Of a stretch of 47,060 nucleotides of DNA, positions 42,363-47,060 are shown piece after piece. The translations under genes were made by a program, and so were the position numbers. The notes under the pieces are model-generated. The model saw only the letters and a program-made list of their open reading frames with translations, had not been told where the DNA came from and ran no database searches. The stretch's first letter is position 1. Each line of letters starts with the position of its first letter. This DNA is from Acidobacteriota bacterium. Lineage in GTDB: Bacteria; Acidobacteriota; Vicinamibacteria; Vicinamibacterales; UBA2999. Location of the stretch: the NCBI GenBank assembly GCA_963169195.1, contig CAUJDN010000067.1, positions 1-47,060 on the forward strand, read 5' to 3'.

Positions 42363-43199
42363 TTATGCGCGAGTCCGGCCCCGCATGTCCGCCATCATGC
42401 GGCCAGCCAGCTCCCTGACGATCTTTCCAGCCACGCTGGCCGTCACGCCCTGCAGGTCCTGCCGCGGGTTGTATTCGACGACGTCCGCGCCGATGATGGG
42501 CCCCGGCACGGCGTGGACGAGGTCGATGACGTCCCGGACCGAGAGGCCGCCGGGCTCGCGGTGGGACACGCCGGGCGCGAAGGCCGGGTCGAGGCCGTCG
42601 AGGTCGATCGACAAGTAGACCGCGCCGCCCGTCGCGGGCCGCTCCCCCCGGCTCCATCGGCGCATGTCGAACACGGCCACGCCGAAGCGCTCCATCTGGT
42701 CCCGCTGGTGCGGCGTGATCGTGCGGAGGCCCACCTGCACCAGCCGCGACGCGAGGCCCTCCTCCATGATGCGGGCGAAGGGACATGCGTGCGAGAAGCG
42801 GTCGCCGTCGAATACGTCGTAGAGATCCGCGTGCGCGTCGACGTGCAGGATCGTCGGCCCCGGGCGGACGCGCGCCACGGCGCGCAGGACAGGATAGGAG
42901 ACGGAATGATCGCCGCCGAGCGCGATGGGACGGTAGCCGGCGGCGTAGACGGCCGCGATCCCCGCCTCGATGCCGGCACGCGCCGCCGCAGGATCGTCAG
43001 TCAGCTCCAGGTCGCCATGATCCGAGAGCCCGTCTGCGGACGAGATGTCCTCGCCGAGCTCGGTCCACGCGTTCCCCTGCGGGGACCAGAGCGCCGCGCG
43101 GATGCAAGCCGGGGCCTCCGCGGCGCCGCGGAGGAACGACGAGCTGGCGTCGTACGGAAGGCCAACCAGCCTCGGTGGTCCAAGCAGCGGGACGCTCAC
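42363..43199 (-). CDS. ureohydrolase (agmatinase/arginase family)
   Basis: The 278-aa enzyme has the binuclear-manganese motifs: ALGGDHSVSYP, LHVDAHADLYDV and SIDLDGLDPAFAPG, giving the His and Asp ligands. It should hydrolyse agmatine, arginine or a related guanidino compound to urea or an amine. Substrate choice (SpeB, RocF, HutG or guanidinobutyrase) cannot be set here. The GTG start 43199 overlaps the upstream stop as GTGA, so translation is coupled to the membrane hydrolase gene. Confidence 0.9.
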   Translation of the reverse strand: MSVPLLGPPRLVGLPYDASSSFLRGAAEAPACIRAALWSPQGNAWTELGEDISSADGLSDHGDLELTDDPAAARAGIEAGIAAVYAAGYRPIALGGDHSVSYPVLRAVARVRPGPTILHVDAHADLYDVFDGDRFSHACPFARIMEEGLASRLVQVGLRTITPHQRDQMERFGVAVFDMRRWSRGERPATGGAVYLSIDLDGLDPAFAPGVSHREPGGLSVRDVIDLVHAVPGPIIGADVVEYNPRQDLQGVTASVAGKIVRELAGRMMADMRGRTRA

Positions 43200-43873
43200 G
43201 CCCGGATTCCAGTGCGGCCGGCGGCGACGGCGGCGGCGCGGTGCCCCTCGATCCAGTGTGCCCAGGGCAGGAACAGCCAGAGCGCCAGGGCCCCGAGCGC
43301 CACTGCGGTGGAGGACGGCGGAGGCGGCGACCACGGCTGGATGATCCAGATGAGGCCGGCCAGGGCAATCATCGCCGCCAGCGCCCAGCGCCCCACGCCA
43401 TCGCGCGCGGTCGTCGAGCGGCGGTAGAGCCACACGCCCGCCGCCAGCAGCGTGCCCTCGAGAGCGATGGTGGCGGGGATGGAGTCCCAGACGCCGAGCC
43501 CGACGCGCGGTCCGCCGGGCCACAGCGGCAGATCGGGCCGATGCGTCAGGGCGTCCAGCACCCAGTGGCTGAGCACGAGCGCGCCGACGACAACGCCCGC
43601 GCGCGCCGTCAGGAGTCTCTGCCAGGCCAGCCCGCCCGCCAGGGCCGACCACACCAGCACGAGCAGCAGGCTGTGGCTCCAGGGATAGGACTCGAACGCG
43701 AGGTTGGTGAAGGCCGTATCGCCCGGGTTGACGCGGACGGATTCCAGCCCGGCGAGGACGAGCACTGGCCACAGGAGATCCAGCCCGAAGGCGGCCGCGA
43801 AGGCGACCGACAGCGGCACGCGCGGCTCCGCAGGCTTGGCGGCGAGCGCCGCGGCGAGATGTCCGACGAACAT
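43196..43873 (-). CDS. YdjM-like membrane-bound metal-dependent hydrolase
   Basis: The 225-aa protein has several hydrophobic helices and the family pattern of histidines: MFVGHLAAALAAK, SYPWSHSLLLVL, and LSHWVLDALTHRPDLP. These would bind metal near the membrane face. The function of the family is not established. ATG 43873 gives the standard N-terminus; the longer frame upstream is the complement of a pseudogene. It is coupled to the ureohydrolase gene. Confidence 0.8.
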   Translation of the reverse strand: MFVGHLAAALAAKPAEPRVPLSVAFAAAFGLDLLWPVLVLAGLESVRVNPGDTAFTNLAFESYPWSHSLLLVLVWSALAGGLAWQRLLTARAGVVVGALVLSHWVLDALTHRPDLPLWPGGPRVGLGVWDSIPATIALEGTLLAAGVWLYRRSTTARDGVGRWALAAMIALAGLIWIIQPWSPPPPSSTAVALGALALWLFLPWAHWIEGHRAAAVAAGRTGIRA

Positions 43874-43891
43874 GGTGACCCAGTCTAGCCG

Positions 43892-44194
43892 GTGGGCGAC
43901 GTGGCCATCCAGGGTCGGCAGATTGCCGCCGTCGGCGCGCTGGGCTCCGCCACGGCGGCGAACGAGGTGGATGCGACGGGCCTGACCGTCGCGCCCGGCT
44001 TCATCAACATGCTGAGCCACTCGGAGACGTCGCTCATCGCCGACGGACGATCGATGAGCGAGCTGAAGCTGGGCGTCTACTTCCTGATGTCCGAGGAGAA
44101 CACGAAGCGGCAGGTCGGTCTGCCGTGGCACACCGGCGCAAAGCCTGGACAGGTGGTACGGGGGCCCGGGTACCACGCGAGACGTGAGGAGTGA
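43892..44194 (+). pseudogene. internally deleted N-acyl-D-amino-acid deacylase remnant
   Basis: The frame starts with family-like GDVAIQGRQIAAVGALG and GLTVAPGFINMLSHSETSL, then ADGRSMSELKLGVY, which belong to the N-terminal part of D-aminoacylase-type amidohydrolases. It jumps near 44080 to FLMSEENTKRQVGLPW, which in intact family members lies several hundred residues later. After LPW (44132) the sequence is unlike the family. The N-terminal tip is missing too. So a large internal deletion removed most of the catalytic domain. Family identity is from memory of the motifs. Confidence 0.65.
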
Positions 44195-44234
44195 GAAGCA
44201 GAGTCGGCGATGGTCGCCTGGTGATCGTAGGCGA

Positions 44235-45128
44235 TCATGCGAGCCTCACGGGGTCGCCGAGGCACAGCGTGCCCGGCGCGTCGACCACCGCATACACGCC
44301 CGCGCACGGAAAGCGCCCGGCGGCGCCCACCTGTAGCCGGTTGTAGCGCACGAGCGTGCGCAGAACCTCGGGGTCGTCGGCCAGGTCGTCCTGCGCCAGC
44401 GTCGTCATCACGCATCGCGGGTCCGGCATCATCACCTCGAGGCGAACCGCCTCGCCGACCGCGAGCTCATGGCCCACCCAGGCGTTCTCGACGAACCCCG
44501 GCGTCTCGGTGGCGACAATCACGTTCATGCGGAACCGGCGCGCGTCGACGCGGCCTTCCCGATGCAACGCGCCCAGCTTCTTCAACGTGGACGTCGTCAT
44601 GACGCTGGCCGGATAGAGGTCGACGAAGGCGCCTGCGGGCACGGGAGACGGCTGGCCGACCTCGGCGAAGAACGCCGCGCCCAGCCTGGCTTCGACAACG
44701 ACGTCCCGGTGGCCCGCCGGGTCGGCGTCCTCGATGTCTGGATGGTACTGGTCGATGGTGAAGTCCGGAGGCGCCGCCGTGGCCAGAGTGACCTCGCGGC
44801 CGAAGTGCGCGGACAGGGCACGGTCCGCCTCGCCGGTGCCGCTGGTCACCGTGTCGCCATTGGGCATGATGATGCGGACGGGGGGCATCGGCTGGCCCGG
44901 CCAGGGCGGCTCGACGAACGAGGCGCGGCAGTCCAGGATGCCGGGAAACAGCGTCAGGCTCTTCGCACTGACAACCTTCCCGCTGACACTGTCGATGAGC
45001 GCGTAGGCGCGATCGCCGACGATGCCCTGCTCGGTGATGTCGACATGGTCCAATTGCTCGCCCGCCATGGACTTGACGGGAAACCGCCATAACGCTGCGA
45101 CCGTGCCGACGACTTCGTTCGCCGTCAT
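44235..45128 (-). CDS. MOSC domain protein (YcbX-like)
   Basis: The 297-aa protein has an N-terminal MOSC beta-barrel (GTVAALWRFPVKSMAGEQ, VGDRAYALID) and a C-terminal MOSC domain with DLYPASVMTTS, RRFRMNVIV and the conserved cysteine of MPDPRCVMTTLAQ. Such proteins bind the molybdenum cofactor or transfer sulfur and detoxify N-hydroxylated compounds. No 2Fe-2S domain is attached. It starts directly after the DUF1697 stop (TGA then ATG region at 45128-45131). Confidence 0.9.
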   Translation of the reverse strand: MTANEVVGTVAALWRFPVKSMAGEQLDHVDITEQGIVGDRAYALIDSVSGKVVSAKSLTLFPGILDCRASFVEPPWPGQPMPPVRIIMPNGDTVTSGTGEADRALSAHFGREVTLATAAPPDFTIDQYHPDIEDADPAGHRDVVVEARLGAAFFAEVGQPSPVPAGAFVDLYPASVMTTSTLKKLGALHREGRVDARRFRMNVIVATETPGFVENAWVGHELAVGEAVRLEVMMPDPRCVMTTLAQDDLADDPEVLRTLVRYNRLQVGAAGRFPCAGVYAVVDAPGTLCLGDPVRLA

Positions 45129-45704
45129 TCAGCTCCTCCCTGCCACGTGCCCACCCTGCCCTGCCTGTTCGGCCAGCGCATCCAGCTTCACCACCGTGTT
45201 CCAGTTCCGTCCCGTGCCTCGCGTGCCGAGCGCCCGCTCGATGATCGCCGTGGTCAGCGTCGACCGCCCGATCCCGTCCGGATACACGAGATACGCGTGC
45301 GCGCCGTTCGCGCGCACGACTTCGCGTCCCTTGATCGAGGCCTGCAGCGCCGCGACGGCCGCGCGATCGGGGACGCACTTCAGGCACATGACGAGCAGGT
45401 GGCCCGGATCGCGGACCGCTTCGTCCGGAAACGGGTTGTTCGCGATGACGGTCTTCCAGTCTCCTGCCGTTCGCACGAAGAAGTCCGTCTCGATGCCGAG
45501 GTGCTCGGCCGCCGCGGCCGCCAGCAGGCGTTCCAGCCTCGCGGTCGAGGCCATCGCGCAGCGAAACACCACGTTGCCGCTCTGGAGCAGTGTCCGGACG
45601 TCCTCCATCCCGAGGCGATCCAGCAACCGGCGGAGGTCGCTCATGGCAACCACGTTGCGGCCGGCCAGGTTCACCGCACGCAGGAGACCGATGTGCGTCG
45701 TCAT
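45129..45704 (-). CDS. DUF1697 domain protein
   Basis: The 191-aa cytosolic protein has the family start THIGLLRAVNLAGRNVV, then MSDLRRLLDRLGMEDVRTLLQSGNVVF, and the end RGTGRNWNTVVKL. No function is known for the family. ATG 45704 (MTTHIG) is preferred to one 4 codons upstream. It is directly followed by the MOSC gene, so the two probably form an operon. The 205 bp upstream hold no recognisable gene. Confidence 0.88.
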   Translation of the reverse strand: MTTHIGLLRAVNLAGRNVVAMSDLRRLLDRLGMEDVRTLLQSGNVVFRCAMASTARLERLLAAAAAEHLGIETDFFVRTAGDWKTVIANNPFPDEAVRDPGHLLVMCLKCVPDRAAVAALQASIKGREVVRANGAHAYLVYPDGIGRSTLTTAIIERALGTRGTGRNWNTVVKLDALAEQAGQGGHVAGRS

Positions 45705-45909
45705 GGGTGGCCCCAACGCCGATTACATCATGGAGCGGCGCCCTCGGCCTCGCCGAACGCGGAGAGGTCGTGCACGACCCCGGATCGCCCCTGCAGGGCG
45801 CCCGGGTACCAGCTCCACCGCCATGAACGCCTCGTCTGGCCGGGCGTCCAAGCGCCCCCTCGTCGCCAGGCTGCTCGGGCCCCACGCGGGCGGTGGGTCG
45901 CCACCCGCC

Positions 45910-46281
45910 TCACACGTGCTGATCGACCAGGATCGGGTTCCCGTCGGGGTCGATGACCATGAAGCTCGCGGGACCGGTCGTCTGCTCGTCCGCCTCCTGC
46001 GCGAACGCGATGCCCCGAGCCTTCAACTGCCGCTGCAGCTCACGGATGTCGGTGAAGTGCGCCAGCGGCCGCGCGTCGCTGTCCCAGCCGGGATTGAAGG
46101 TCAGGATGTTGCTCTCGAACATTCCCTGGAAGAGACCGATGACGTGCGTGCCGTTCTTCATGATCAGCCAGTGTTGTGCGGGATCCCCGGCAACGGCCGT
46201 GAAGCCGAGCGTCTCGTAGAAGCTCCGCGACGCCGCCAGATCCTTGACCGCGAGGCTGACGGAAAACGCTCCCAGATCCAT
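45910..46281 (-). CDS. VOC family (glyoxalase-like) protein
   Basis: The 123-aa protein has two beta-alpha-beta-beta-beta modules: MDLGAFSVSLAVKDLAASRSFYETLGF and, at the end, GPASFMVIDPDGNPILVDQH. Such proteins are metal-dependent lyases, dioxygenases or antibiotic-binding proteins; this one cannot be assigned. ATG 46281 gives the usual start. It lies 4 bp after the GNAT gene. Confidence 0.88.
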   Translation of the reverse strand: MDLGAFSVSLAVKDLAASRSFYETLGFTAVAGDPAQHWLIMKNGTHVIGLFQGMFESNILTFNPGWDSDARPLAHFTDIRELQRQLKARGIAFAQEADEQTTGPASFMVIDPDGNPILVDQHV

Positions 46282-46285
46282 GGTT

Positions 46286-46804
46286 CTATCCCCTTCCTGG
46301 CTCGAACCGCATTTCGTGGGTCTGCACGAAGCCCAGGCGCTCATAGAGGCGGCGCCCGTCGGCCGAGGCGTGAAGGACGATACGCCGCACGCCGCGGGCG
46401 GTGAGCGTGCCCGGGACCGCGCGCATCAGCGCCTCGGCGACACCGCGCCTCCGCCAGGTCGGCTCCACGTACACGTTCAGGACGATCGCCTCTGGACCGA
46501 GCTCCACGTCGTCGCTGCCGGGGCCGGGGCGTGGGAGGATCGGCCGCAGCTGGGCGCCGGCACCTCCGATGGCCACTGGGGGTGAGCCGCGGCCTTCGGC
46601 CACCCAGGCCAGATACTCGCCGCGTGGCGGCGCATCGCGCAGGTACGAGGCCGTAGCCTGCTCGAGCGGTGCTGCCAAGTGCTCGGCCAGGCGCCCCATG
46701 TCCCGGAACATCGAGGCGCGATGACGTGCCAGGAGCGGGATGTCCGGGGCCTCGGCCTGGCGAATGGCAAACGATGGCGGAGCGTCCAGCATCGGCGCCG
46801 TCAT
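46286..46804 (-). CDS. GNAT family N-acetyltransferase
   Basis: The 172-aa enzyme has the acetyl-CoA site VLNVYVEPTWRRRGVAEALM (R/Q-x-x-G-x-G/A-like loop WRRRGVA) and the late GRRLYERLGFVQTHEM segment. The acceptor substrate is unknown. ATG 46804 is used. It forms a pair with the VOC gene. The 120 bp upstream show no clear signal. Confidence 0.88.
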   Translation of the reverse strand: MTAPMLDAPPSFAIRQAEAPDIPLLARHRASMFRDMGRLAEHLAAPLEQATASYLRDAPPRGEYLAWVAEGRGSPPVAIGGAGAQLRPILPRPGPGSDDVELGPEAIVLNVYVEPTWRRRGVAEALMRAVPGTLTARGVRRIVLHASADGRRLYERLGFVQTHEMRFEPGRG

Positions 46805-46925
46805 TCTGGACGATCGGGCGCCCCCGGTGCCAGTCGGAAGCGGTTGACGCCCGGATGGGTGGCTGGTGCGCTCGTCGCCGGACGTGGCCGCACGCGAGGT
46901 GTCCCCTCGCTGCAGGAGGCCTCGG

Positions 46926-47060
46926 TGGACACCTCAAAACCGGCCATCGATCGACAGGGCAAAACCGGCCACCACAGATGGGCGACCGAGACTTCGGGGT
47001 TTTACTTCGTCAGGCCCTCCGGACGCAAATCGGCGGCGACTTTGGTGCGCCAGCTCCGCG
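46926..47060. mobile_element. possible IS21-like insertion sequence end (partial)
   Basis: Two direct copies of CAAAACCGGCCA (46935-46946 and 46960-46971), 25 bp apart, follow TGGACACCT near 46926. Multiple short repeats at the ends are typical of IS21-like elements. A short minus-strand reading frame ending at 47002 leaves the window, as expected for a terminal transposition gene. The rest of the element is outside, so this remains tentative. Confidence 0.35.
47002..47060 (-). CDS. partial C-terminus of an unidentified protein (possibly transposition gene)
   Basis: The minus strand is open from the right edge to a TAA at 47004-47002, giving the last residues RSWRTKVAADLRPEGLTK. The fragment is too short to identify. 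Its place inside a suspected insertion sequence suggests a transposition protein. Confidence 0.3.
   Translation of the reverse strand, partial: RSWRTKVAADLRPEGLTK

Noticed and set aside
45705..45909. Possible remnant gene upstream of DUF1697
   Set aside because: Short minus-strand stretches look protein-like only if a frameshift is assumed, and no family is recognised.

Overview
The window is a GC-rich bacterial chromosome segment with dense, mostly housekeeping gene content. Several traits suggest an Acidobacteriota-like organism, possibly of the Vicinamibacteria type: a large Oar-like TonB-dependent receptor with an N-terminal carboxypeptidase-regulatory domain, a secreted beta-propeller/amidohydrolase fusion, a fused IspDF, and LPS-type glycosyltransferases showing an outer membrane. 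This is an inference from gene content; there is no rRNA in the window.

Layout, left to right. At 1-180 lies a 43-bp tandem hairpin repeat. The tRNA-Tyr and tRNA-Thr genes and rlmB follow on the minus strand (251-1356). The TonB receptor (+, 1570-4476) converges on a minus-strand run read from 12339 down to 4563: B3/B4-domain protein, ispDF, gltX, an SQR-like flavoprotein and the amidohydrolase. A divergent pair, a DedA protein and a dicarboxylate/amino-acid symporter (+), ends at 14357. It faces a decayed membrane glycosyltransferase gene, plsC and a PIN-TRAM protein (minus). An M4 metallopeptidase (+, 17404-20433) converges on a long minus-strand information-processing and cell-envelope cluster read from 32750 down to 20677: TPR protein, LolB-like lipoprotein, ispE, tRNA-Gln, prs, rplY, pth, rpsF, rpsR, rplI, dnaB, alr and radA. 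A divergent plus-strand LPS/heptose cluster (Trm112-like, GT9 transferase, O-antigen ligase, heptose-7-P kinase; 32794-36265) meets purH (minus). Then come cspA (+), two small minus-strand genes, selA (+) and a minus-strand accessory tail: alpha/beta hydrolase, ureohydrolase, membrane hydrolase, MOSC, DUF1697, VOC and GNAT proteins. The right edge carries what looks like the end of an insertion sequence.

Many neighbours are translationally coupled by 4-bp stop/start overlaps (B3/B4-ispDF, ispDF-gltX, DedA-symporter, LolB-like-ispE, O-antigen ligase-heptose kinase, YdjM-like-ureohydrolase).

The most unusual feature is a set of degenerate 7-9 bp tandem repeats of several sequence families (GGTCTTGA, GGTTCTGG, CAATCGG, CGCAGATGA, GGTTCAAG types) that fill most of the non-coding gaps. 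At four loci they form opposing inverted arms, twice enclosing cargo (a decayed glycosyltransferase; about 170 bp of unknown DNA). They have also entered reading frames: a loop of GltX, the C-terminal tails of IspDF and PlsC, and probably the N-terminus of Alr. Other points of interest are a strong promoter followed by a terminator-like hairpin inside the cspA leader, a two-state hairpin arrangement at the ribosome binding site of the M4 peptidase, a tRNA-Gln placed 7 nt before prs, and several apparently leaderless genes.
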